Assembly (NCBI GenBank): GCA_036525795.1
Contig: DATCZS010000044.1
Coordinates: forward strand, 1 to 8,123
Reading direction: 5' to 3'
DNA length: 8,123 bases
From: DATCZS01 sp036525795
GTDB lineage: Bacteria > Actinomycetota > Acidimicrobiia > Spongiisociales > ZC4RG35
Shown: in pieces, positions 1 through 5,579 of the stretch
Position numbering within the stretch: position 1 is the first letter of the stretch
Layout of the letters: every line of letters begins with the position of its first letter
Made by a program: the position numbers and the translations under genes
The notes under the pieces: generated by a model
What the model saw: only the letters and a program-made list of their open reading frames with translations
Told to the model about the DNA's origin: nothing
Database searches by the model: none

Positions 1-1129
1 CCTGCTTGCTCCCGTCGTTCAGCCGCGGAAGCTCGAGCTGGCCGTCGCAGTGGACGACGCCGCTGTTGGGGTCGACCCCTTCGACGTCGGATGGCAGCCG
101 GACGCCCGCCTCCAGGTAGGTGGCGTACGTCACCGCCTTGAACGTCGATGCCGGCGGATAGAGACCGGATACGGCGAGGTTCAGGAACGCCTGCTGGTCG
201 TTCAGCGCCGTGTAGGTGTCTGGATCCAGACCCTCGATGAACAGCGCCGGATCGAATGCCGGGTAGGACACCATCGAGCGCACCTCGCCCGTCTGGGCAT
301 CGAGCACCACCGCCGCCCCCCGGACCGTCTCGTTCAACACCTCGTCGCCCTGCGCCCGGCGGTCGTCCTTCCATTCGTTGGAGAGATCGATGCCCTGGAC
401 GAGGGCGTTGTACACGACCTCCTGGAGTTGGGAGTCGACCGTCAGGTACACGGTGTCTCCCGCGGCGGGGGCCTCCTCGGGCCGCAGTTCGGTGACATCC
501 GCCTGCTGGACGCGGTACGCGACCTGGCCCGGGACGCCCTGGAGGTACTCGTCGTACACCTGTTCCACCCCGAGCTTGCCGATTCGGGTGTTGGGGTCGA
601 GGTCGGGGCGGGTGTCGAGGTCCTCTTCGGTGGGCAGCCCCAGGTGCCCGACGACGTGGGCCATCAGATCGCCCGTCAGGTTGACTCTCTGGGGGACCTT
701 CAGGATCCGCACTCCGGGAAGATCCCGCACCTGTTCGTTGATCTGATAGGCGGTGACGGTGTCGACGTACGCGACGGTGAAACGGCCGTTCACTCCGGCC
801 TCGTCATACAGGCGCTCGATCTCCTCGGGAGGAATCGCCAGCAGGGTCGAGAGGCGCTGAACGAGCTGGTCCTTCTGCTCGCGCTCCACGAGGTGGCGGT
901 CGACCTCCACCGCCGGCACGAACTTCGAGGACACCAACAGGTCGCCGTTTCGATCCCGGATGTCCCCCCGCGGTGCCGGAGTCGGGACGTACACCCAGGC
1001 CTGGTTCTCGGTGGCCTCGGCCGCCTCGGCTCCTTCGGCGATCTGGACGAACCACAGCCGGATCCCGAGCATCCCGAACAACGCGAGGAAGACCCCGAAC
1101 ACGACGGTGAGCCGGGCCCCGCTCCTCAC
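1..1129 (-). CDS. mrdA: Penicillin-binding protein 2 (class B transpeptidase of the elongasome), 3' end cut by window edge
   Basis: This is a membrane-anchored peptidoglycan transpeptidase that crosslinks glycan strands outside the cell membrane as partner of the MreBCD/RodA complex. The frame is open for 376 codons from GTG 1129 to the left edge. Residues 7-30 form one hydrophobic anchor (LTVVFGVFLALFG onward). The class B signature RGDIRDRNGDLL is at 54-65, the pedestal/dimerisation domain runs to about 225 and includes LGVEQVYDEYLQG (186-198), and the transpeptidase domain starts near 226. The active-site SxxK motif is STFK, with Ser328 and Lys331. The SxN and KTG motifs lie outside the window, so about 250-300 residues are missing. 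The GTG start overlaps the mreD stop by 4 nt (GTGA) and has a GAGG six bases upstream; another GTG sits one codon earlier. Position after mreD favours PBP2 over the divisome enzyme FtsI. The usual Gly before STFK is Ala here. Confidence 0.93.
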   Translation of the reverse strand, partial: MRSGARLTVVFGVFLALFGMLGIRLWFVQIAEGAEAAEATENQAWVYVPTPAPRGDIRDRNGDLLVSSKFVPAVEVDRHLVEREQKDQLVQRLSTLLAIPPEEIERLYDEAGVNGRFTVAYVDTVTAYQINEQVRDLPGVRILKVPQRVNLTGDLMAHVVGHLGLPTEEDLDTRPDLDPNTRIGKLGVEQVYDEYLQGVPGQVAYRVQQADVTELRPEEAPAAGDTVYLTVDSQLQEVVYNALVQGIDLSNEWKDDRRAQGDEVLNETVRGAAVVLDAQTGEVRSMVSYPAFDPALFIEGLDPDTYTALNDQQAFLNLAVSGLYPPASTFKAVTYATYLEAGVRLPSDVEGVDPNSGVVHCDGQLELPRLNDGSKQ

Positions 1130-1629
1130 CACAGACCTCGCCGGGTCGAGCGCATCAGACGCATGGTGAATGGGGAGAGAACGAGTGCAGTCAGCATGTT
1201 GAAGACCGGAACCAGGATCAGGCGCCGCATGGCCTCCCCACCACTCAGTCCGAGCTGTCCAAAGAGGGTACCCACCACCAGCAGCAACGCGACCCCGACG
1301 AGACTGACCACCCCCACCCAGACCGCCACGGCCAGCGGCCCCACGTCGGCACGTTCCCTCGTCCGCAGGGCCACGAATGCAACGGCGGTGTACACGAGGG
1401 CTCGTAGGCCCAGCGCGTTCGAGGAGAGCACGTCGAACATCAGGCCGCCGACGAATCCGGCCACCAGCGCCACCTCGCCATGCAGCCGGAACGTGGCGAG
1501 GATCACCGTCACCATCACGATGTCCGGGGCGAGACCCGCCACGCGAACCCGCCCGAAGAACGTCGTCTGGATGATCACCGCGGCAACGAACACCAGCAGC
1601 ACACCGACCGGGCCCCGGATGATCCTCAT
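1126..1629 (-). CDS. mreD: Rod shape-determining membrane protein MreD
   Basis: MreD is a small integral membrane protein of the elongasome that associates with MreC and helps link cytoplasmic MreB to the PBP2/RodA synthases. The 167-residue length is normal. Hydrophobic segments lie at about 8-24, 33-47, 52-67, 73-88, 98-122 and 137-155, giving five or six membrane spans. Family-like features are the Pro-Asp pair at 35-36 entering the second span, and the GG...FDVLS stretch at 61-69 followed by NALGL. The C-terminus (MRSTRRGLW) is basic and probably cytoplasmic. The ATG at 1629 overlaps the mreC stop by 4 nt (ATGA), and its own stop overlaps the next GTG (GTGA), so expression is very likely coupled on both sides. 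A G-rich stretch (GGGGAA) precedes the start. Sequence alone would be a weak call because MreD diverges strongly; the position between mreC and PBP2 makes it firm. Confidence 0.93.
   Translation of the reverse strand: MRIIRGPVGVLLVFVAAVIIQTTFFGRVRVAGLAPDIVMVTVILATFRLHGEVALVAGFVGGLMFDVLSSNALGLRALVYTAVAFVALRTRERADVGPLAVAVWVGVVSLVGVALLLVVGTLFGQLGLSGGEAMRRLILVPVFNMLTALVLSPFTMRLMRSTRRGLW
1136..1139 (-). promoter_or_regulatory. Ribosome binding site for PBP2 gene
   Basis: GAGG on the minus strand lies six bases before GTG 1129, inside the last codons of mreD. This spacing favours GTG 1129 over the adjacent in-frame GTG at 1132, which would leave only three bases. It also shows that the PBP2 gene has its own ribosome loading site besides coupling to mreD termination. 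Confidence 0.5.
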
Positions 1630-2546
1630 CCGTTCCCCGCCCCCGCGCCGTCCCCTTCGTCGCCGCCGCCCGGGGGAACTCCCCCGGTCGGTTCGGGTCC
1701 GTCCGGCTCGCCCACCGACGTCGGATCGGGCGGCCAGGCGATCACCGCGACGACTTCGAGCCGCCGCGGGTCGGAGAAGGGCCGCACGCGAGCGGTCAGA
1801 GCCGTCCCTTGGGGCGCGGCCGACTCGATCACCTCCCCCACCGCCAGCGCTCTCGGGAACGAGATCGACAGCGAGGAGGTGACCACCCTCTGACCCAGAG
1901 TGACCGCTCTGGCATTCTCCAGCACCTCGAGGACCATCTCGTCCTCGTTTCCGATCAGCGCCCTCAGCGTGCCGACCTGGTCGCCGACCACAACCGTGAT
2001 CCCCTCTTCGTCCGCCACGATGGGAATGACGATTGCGCCGCCGATCCAGGAATCGACCACCCTGCCGACGACGTAGCCGTTCTCGTCGAGCACGGGATGT
2101 CCGGTGAGCACTCCCGACTCCTCGCCCTTGTCGATGCGGAAGCTGAGATCCACGTTGTCGACCCGGCCGATCACGTTGGCGAACGTCGGAACGAGTTCGT
2201 CGAGCTGCTGTTTCAGATCGAGCGTGCGCTCGAGCACGTCAAGGCGGGCTTGATCCTGTTCGACTGCCGCCAGCTGCGCCTGCGATTCGGCGAGCCGGGC
2301 GCGGAGCTGCTCGTTCTCGGCCCGCAGGACTGCGATGTCGCGCAGGTTGTCGACCAGATCGGCGATGGGTTCGACCACCGTCGACACCGCCGACTGGAGC
2401 GGGGCGAGCAGTCGGGACGCCCCCTGTCGGACGGTTCCCACCACTCCCTGGCCCTGGGCGCGCACATCGAAGGTCATCACGAGGAGGGCAACCACCAGCA
2501 GGGTGATGAAGACCGGAACGGTTCGGTCGGTTCGGTGGTCGTACAC
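1626..2546 (-). CDS. mreC: Rod shape-determining protein MreC
   Basis: MreC is a bitopic membrane protein whose extracytoplasmic part assembles into filaments, binds PBP2 and coordinates wall synthesis with MreB. The 306-residue product has a short cytoplasmic N-terminus, one membrane span at about 11-29 (VPVFITLLVVALLVM), and a coiled coil at about 66-118 rich in Glu, Gln, Leu and Arg. It continues with the two beta-domain core from about 120 to 272, with family motifs VIGRVD (125-130), GVLTGHPV (145-152), GYVVGRVV (157-164) and GVVTS-like QRVVTSS (219-225). The last 34 residues (273-306) form a Pro/Gly/Asp/Glu-rich low-complexity tail with no basic residue. The start is GTG at 2546, only 3 nt after the mreB stop and in the same frame, without a clear Shine-Dalgarno, so translation probably depends on ribosomes finishing mreB. 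The stop overlaps mreD by 4 nt. Confidence 0.95.
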   Translation of the reverse strand: MYDHRTDRTVPVFITLLVVALLVMTFDVRAQGQGVVGTVRQGASRLLAPLQSAVSTVVEPIADLVDNLRDIAVLRAENEQLRARLAESQAQLAAVEQDQARLDVLERTLDLKQQLDELVPTFANVIGRVDNVDLSFRIDKGEESGVLTGHPVLDENGYVVGRVVDSWIGGAIVIPIVADEEGITVVVGDQVGTLRALIGNEDEMVLEVLENARAVTLGQRVVTSSLSISFPRALAVGEVIESAAPQGTALTARVRPFSDPRRLEVVAVIAWPPDPTSVGEPDGPEPTGGVPPGGGDEGDGAGAGNG

Positions 2547-2549
2547 GAT

Positions 2550-3581
2550 TCAGAGCCGCGACGACGACACCAGCACGTGATGAAGGGTCTCGAACTCCTC
2601 GAGGCACTTGCCCGACCCGACCACCACCGACTGGAGAGGCTTGGCCGCCGTGACGATGGGCATGCCCGTCTCGTTGGCGATCCGCTGATCGAGCCCCTCC
2701 AGGAGCGCGCCCCCGCCGGTGAGCCAGATACCACGCTCCATGATGTCTGCGGCCAGCTCGGGGGGCGTCTTGTCGAGCGTGTACTTCACGGCGTCGACGA
2801 TGGCCTGGGTCGGCTCGTCGATCGCCTCGCGGATCTCGGGGGAGGTGAGGAGGATCGTCTTGGGGAGCCCGGTCACCAGGTCCCGCCCGCGCACCTCGGC
2901 AGCGGGCTCGTCTGCCCGCGGCCACGCCGACCCCACCGCCATCTTGAGCTGCTCGGCGGTTCGCTCACCCAGCAGCACGTTGTGCTCCTTCTTCACCCAG
3001 TCGATCACCGCCTCATCGAGCTCGTCGCCGCCAACCCGAATCGAGCGGGACACGACGATGCCGCCGAGCGAGATGACCGCAACTTCGGTGGTCCCACCCC
3101 CGATGTCGACCACCATCGATCCGGACGGCTCACCGATGGGGAGCCCGCACCCGATCGCCGCAGCCATGGGCTCCTCGATGGTGTAGGCACGGCGGGCGCC
3201 GGCGTGATACGCCGCCTCCTCGACCGCCCTGCGCTCCACCGGGGTGATGCCGGACGGGACGCAGACGACGATGCGGGGCCGGGCCCAGCGCCGGCGATGC
3301 ACCTTCTGGATGAAGTAGCGGAGCATCTTTTCGGTGATGTCGAAGTCGGCGATCACGCCGTCGCGCAGGGGCCGGATGGCGGTGATGCTTGCCGGCGTGC
3401 GGCCGATCATCCGCTTCGCCTCCATACCCACTGCCAGGGCCCGGCCGTTGACGGAATTGATGGCCACCACCGACGGCTCGTTGAGCACGATGCCCTGACC
3501 GCGCACGAACACGAGCGTGTTGGCGGTACCGAGATCGATGGCCATGTCCTGGCCGGCGAAACCGAGAAGGGTGTCAGCCAT
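2550..3581 (-). CDS. mreB: Rod shape-determining protein MreB (bacterial actin)
   Basis: MreB is an actin-fold ATPase that forms membrane-bound filaments and orients peptidoglycan synthesis. At 343 residues it has the usual family length. The phosphate-1 loop is DLGTANT (16-22), the catalytic region TIEEPMAAAIG (134-144) carries Glu136/Glu137, the phosphate-2 loop is DIGGGTTEVAV (159-169), and the adenosine motif is WLTGGGALLEGLD (286-298). Further family blocks are IRPLRDGVIADFD (69-81), GGDELDEAV (184-192) and EVRGRDLVTGLPK (229-241). The N-terminus (DTLLGFAG) is moderately hydrophobic and could contribute to membrane contact. The ATG at 3581 is preceded by GGAG with nine bases of spacing. 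It heads the tight mreB-mreC-mreD-PBP2 run and is separated from ndk by 116 nt. All key nucleotide-binding residues are present, so it should be active. Confidence 0.98.
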   Translation of the reverse strand: MADTLLGFAGQDMAIDLGTANTLVFVRGQGIVLNEPSVVAINSVNGRALAVGMEAKRMIGRTPASITAIRPLRDGVIADFDITEKMLRYFIQKVHRRRWARPRIVVCVPSGITPVERRAVEEAAYHAGARRAYTIEEPMAAAIGCGLPIGEPSGSMVVDIGGGTTEVAVISLGGIVVSRSIRVGGDELDEAVIDWVKKEHNVLLGERTAEQLKMAVGSAWPRADEPAAEVRGRDLVTGLPKTILLTSPEIREAIDEPTQAIVDAVKYTLDKTPPELAADIMERGIWLTGGGALLEGLDQRIANETGMPIVTAAKPLQSVVVGSGKCLEEFETLHHVLVSSSRL

Positions 3582-3590
3582 GGGAGAGCA

Positions 3591-3594
3591 CTCC
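3591..3594 (-). promoter_or_regulatory. Ribosome binding site for mreB
   Basis: GGAG on the minus strand, nine bases before ATG 3581, supports that start. It can also pair locally with the CTCC that follows it (GGAG-TGCT-CTCC), a possible small hairpin that would cover the site; this is only an inference from the bases. Confidence 0.5.
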
Positions 3595-3609
3595 GGGCGG
3601 GTTCGCCGG

Positions 3610-3615
3610 AGTTTA
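3610..3615 (-). promoter_or_regulatory. Possible -10 element of an mreB promoter
   Basis: TAAACT on the minus strand keeps the TAnnnT core of the housekeeping -10 box and lies 28 bases before the mreB start, compatible with a short leader containing the GGAG site. No TTGACA-like -35 is seen 16-18 bases upstream. It is one of very few AT-rich spots in the gap, and the call is weak. Confidence 0.25.
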
Positions 3616-3645
3616 GGCGTTTTCCACAGCCATCGCCTCCCGGGT

Positions 3646-3685
3646 CACCGGCCGGCCCCGGGATTCCTTGCGCCGGTCGCCGGTG
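3646..3685 (-). terminator. GC-rich stem-loop after ndk, terminator-like but without U-tract
   Basis: Twelve bases after the ndk stop the transcript can form an 11-bp stem. CACCGG (3685-3680) and CCGGC (3676-3672), separated by a three-base bulge, pair with GCCGGCCGGTG (3656-3646) around a 15-base loop. No T-run follows, so it is not a canonical intrinsic terminator. U-less hairpins have been proposed as terminators in actinobacteria, and the structure could also protect the ndk mRNA 3' end or attenuate read-through into mreB. Confidence 0.4.
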
Positions 3686-3697
3686 GGCCGATGCTCT

Positions 3698-4099
3698 TCA
3701 GGAGAACCAGATCGAGAGCTCGCGCCGGGCGCTCTCCGCCGAGTCGGACCCGTGCACGATGTTTTCGGTGATTTCGAGGGCGAAATCACCCCGGATCGAG
3801 CCGGGGGGAGCCGTCACCGGGTTGGTGGGACCCATGAGGGTCCGCGCCGCCTCGATCGCCGAAGGCCCGGACCATTCCATCGCCACCACCGATCCGCTCG
3901 TGATGAAGTCGAGGAGATCCGGGAAGAAGGCCTTCTCCACGTGCTCGGCATAGTGGCGGCGCGCCAGGTCCTCGTCGACGGTGAGCATCCGCATCTTCTC
4001 GAGCGTCAGGCCTTTCCGCTCGAGGCGGCCGATGACCTCGCCCACCAGTCTCCGCCGTACCCCGTCTGGCTTGATCATGATGAAAGTGTGTTCGGACAT
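3698..4099 (-). CDS. ndk: Nucleoside diphosphate kinase
   Basis: Ndk transfers the gamma-phosphate of ATP to NDPs and dNDPs through a phospho-histidine intermediate, balancing cytoplasmic nucleotide pools. The 133 residues match the compact actinobacterial form (the Mycobacterium tuberculosis enzyme is about 136). The N-terminal strand MIKPDGV (8-14) carries the conserved Lys10. Other motifs are the helix YAEHVEKAFFPDLLDFI (50-66), PTNP (91-94), PGSIRGDFA (99-107) and the active-site block NIVHGSDSAESA (113-124) with catalytic His116. It ends in ELSIWFS, so there is no C-terminal extension. The ATG at 4099 has no recognisable Shine-Dalgarno, and a -10-like TACTCT sits eight bases before it, suggesting a very short or absent leader. 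It stands apart from both neighbours (162 nt from folC, 116 nt from mreB), so it may be its own transcription unit within the cluster. Confidence 0.98.
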   Translation of the reverse strand: MSEHTFIMIKPDGVRRRLVGEVIGRLERKGLTLEKMRMLTVDEDLARRHYAEHVEKAFFPDLLDFITSGSVVAMEWSGPSAIEAARTLMGPTNPVTAPPGSIRGDFALEITENIVHGSDSAESARRELSIWFS

Positions 4100-4107
4100 G
4101 GCGGACC

Positions 4108-4113
4108 AGAGTA
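4108..4113 (-). promoter_or_regulatory. Possible -10 element of an ndk promoter
   Basis: TACTCT on the minus strand fits the TAnnnT core and ends eight bases before the ndk ATG. If used, transcription would start at or within about two bases of the start codon, which agrees with the missing ribosome binding site. The overlapping TAGCTA (minus strand, a few bases upstream) is an alternative. No consensus -35 is evident; the expected place is about 4131-4136, next to the dyad at 4135-4149. Confidence 0.3.
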
Positions 4114-4134
4114 GCTATGGGTGCCCGCGGCGCC

Positions 4135-4149
4135 CCAGTCGGCGACTGG
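4135..4149. repeat. 15-bp inverted repeat upstream of ndk
   Basis: CCAGTCG-G-CGACTGG is a perfect 7+1+7 dyad. Its one-base centre is too tight for a good RNA hairpin, so it resembles a protein-binding operator more than a terminator. It lies 36-50 bases before the ndk start, at or just upstream of the -35 position of the proposed promoter. No regulator can be named from the sequence. Confidence 0.4.
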
Positions 4150-4216
4150 ATGCTTCGGGGGGGGAACCCGGTGGCGTTGCCGGGGCGGGGCCTCGGGCTA
4201 GGCAGCGATCAACGGT

Positions 4217-4234
4217 CGATCCGATCGCGGATCG
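4217..4234 (-). terminator. Small stem-loop after folC
   Basis: CGATCCG and CGGATCG (7 bp) face each other around a 4-base loop, beginning 27 bases after the folC stop. The stem is perfect, but no T-run follows. It may mark the end of the valS-folC transcript or simply be a chance palindrome made of repeated GATC/CGAT units. Confidence 0.25.
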
Positions 4235-4261
4235 GTCGGCCGCCCGCCAGGCCTTCGACGG

Positions 4262-5572
4262 TCACCGTGTGCCGTGTCCGCCCAGGTAGCTCCGGATATC
4301 CCCGAGCAGATAGAGCGAACCGGTCACGAGGACGGCGCCATCGGCACCGGCGAGCTCTTTCGCGACTTCGATCGCCTGCCGCGGATCCTCGATCGCCCCT
4401 ACCTCGACGTCGACCACCGGCCGCACCCGCGCCGCAGCCTCTTCGGCGGAAAGCGCCCTCGGGCTGTCGACCGCGGTGGTGACCACCCGGGCCAGACGGC
4501 CCGACAGGGTCGCCGCCATCGCCTCGACATCCTTGTCGCGCATCGCACCGAACACCGTCACCCACTTCGTGGTGGGGAACTCCTCGGCGAGGCTCTGCGC
4601 CAGGGCTTCGAACGCCGGCCGGTTGTGGGCACCGTCGAGCAGTACCAGCGGATCCGTCGCCAGGACCTCCATCCTGCCGGGCGCGGTGAATGCCGCCACT
4701 CCATCGATCACGGCGGCCGGATCGAGCTCGTGGTCGAGCAGACCCTCCACTGCCGCGATCGCAACTGCCAGGTTGATCGTCTGAAACCGGCCGTGCACGG
4801 GCAGGTAGATGTCCGAATAGGAGCCGTGGACGCCTTCGACGTCCACGTGCCAGCCTCCGAGGGCGGGTGCCGCCCCTTCGACCCTGAAGTCGCGCCCGTA
4901 GACATGGATGGGTGCGTCCATGGCGGCAGCCGCCGCCGTGGCCAGGTCGAGGACCTCGGGTTGGAGGGGCCCGGTCACCAGCGTGGCACCCGGCTCCAGG
5001 ATCGCCAGCTTCTCTGCGGCGATCTTCGTCACGGTGTCTCCCAGGAACTCCATGTGATCGAGCCCGATGCTCGTGATCACCGCCACCTCACCCCGCACCA
5101 CGTTGGTGGCGTCGAGTCTTCCTCCCAGCCCCACCTCGATGACGGCAGCATCCACCGCCTGGTCTGCGAAGAGCGACAGGGCGGTTGCGGCAGTGAGCTC
5201 GAAGTACGTCAGCGACTCCCCGGTGCGCTCCTCGTAGATGTCGGCGAAGGCGGCGACGTCGGCGACCGCCTGAGTGAATTCGGTCTGATCGAGCCAATGA
5301 CCGTTGATGCTGAACCGCTGCTCGATCCTCTCCAGATGGGGCGACGTGAACGTCCCGGTCGTCAACCCGTGGGCCACGCACAGGAACGTCGCCAGCCGGC
5401 TGGTCGAAGTCTTGCCGTTCGTCCCCGCCACGTGGATCACCGGATAGGCGGTGTGCGGGTCCCCCATCAGCTCGAGCAGCGCGTGGATGCGGTCGAGGCC
5501 GGGCACCATCCCCCGCCCGATGTGGGCGTCGACGTATGCGACGGCCCGGTCGTAGTCGGTGATGAGGTTCAC
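4262..5572 (-). CDS. folC: Bifunctional folylpolyglutamate synthase / dihydrofolate synthase
   Basis: FolC is a Mur-ligase-fold, ATP-dependent enzyme that adds glutamate to dihydropteroate (making dihydrofolate) and gamma-linked glutamates to reduced folates. With GTG 5572 as start it has 436 residues. The P-loop HVAGTNGKTS is at about 47-56, SPHLERIEQRFSING at 77-91, the TYFELTAATA block at 122-131, EVGLGGRLDATN at 146-157, and the Mg/ATP region SIGLDHMEFLGDT at 168-180 followed by AEKLAI (the Lys carbamylated in characterised homologues). The C-terminal ligase domain has PGRMEV (298-303), LLDGAHN (311-317) and VTGSLYLLGDIR (416-427). The frame is open up to a TTG at 5617, which would overlap valS by 38 nt. 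GTG 5572 is preferred because it starts 7 nt after the valS stop and gives the expected N-terminus (a Tyr-Asp...Ala-Tyr helix). No clear Shine-Dalgarno is present, so coupling to valS is likely. In related clusters it also follows valS. Confidence 0.96.
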   Translation of the reverse strand: MNLITDYDRAVAYVDAHIGRGMVPGLDRIHALLELMGDPHTAYPVIHVAGTNGKTSTSRLATFLCVAHGLTTGTFTSPHLERIEQRFSINGHWLDQTEFTQAVADVAAFADIYEERTGESLTYFELTAATALSLFADQAVDAAVIEVGLGGRLDATNVVRGEVAVITSIGLDHMEFLGDTVTKIAAEKLAILEPGATLVTGPLQPEVLDLATAAAAAMDAPIHVYGRDFRVEGAAPALGGWHVDVEGVHGSYSDIYLPVHGRFQTINLAVAIAAVEGLLDHELDPAAVIDGVAAFTAPGRMEVLATDPLVLLDGAHNRPAFEALAQSLAEEFPTTKWVTVFGAMRDKDVEAMAATLSGRLARVVTTAVDSPRALSAEEAAARVRPVVDVEVGAIEDPRQAIEVAKELAGADGAVLVTGSLYLLGDIRSYLGGHGTR

Positions 5573-5579
5573 GTCGGGG

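Noticed and set aside
50..1882. Open frame of 610 codons on the plus strand, antisense to PBP2 and mreD
   Set aside because: The translation is low in hydrophobic-core pattern and turns into Arg/Pro/Thr/Ser-rich sequence opposite mreD. It covers genes with clear motifs on the other strand and is best read as a composition shadow.
1809..3953. Open frame of 714 codons on the plus strand, antisense to mreC, mreB and ndk
   Set aside because: It crosses three well-supported minus-strand genes and both their junctions. Its translation is His/Arg/Asp/Gly-rich with no recognisable fold. Long antisense frames arise in GC-rich genomes because stop codons are rare.
4209..4261. Possible remnant of a small gene between folC and ndk
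   Set aside because: All three minus frames lack hydrophobic segments or a credible start with a ribosome site; nothing supports a pseudogene.
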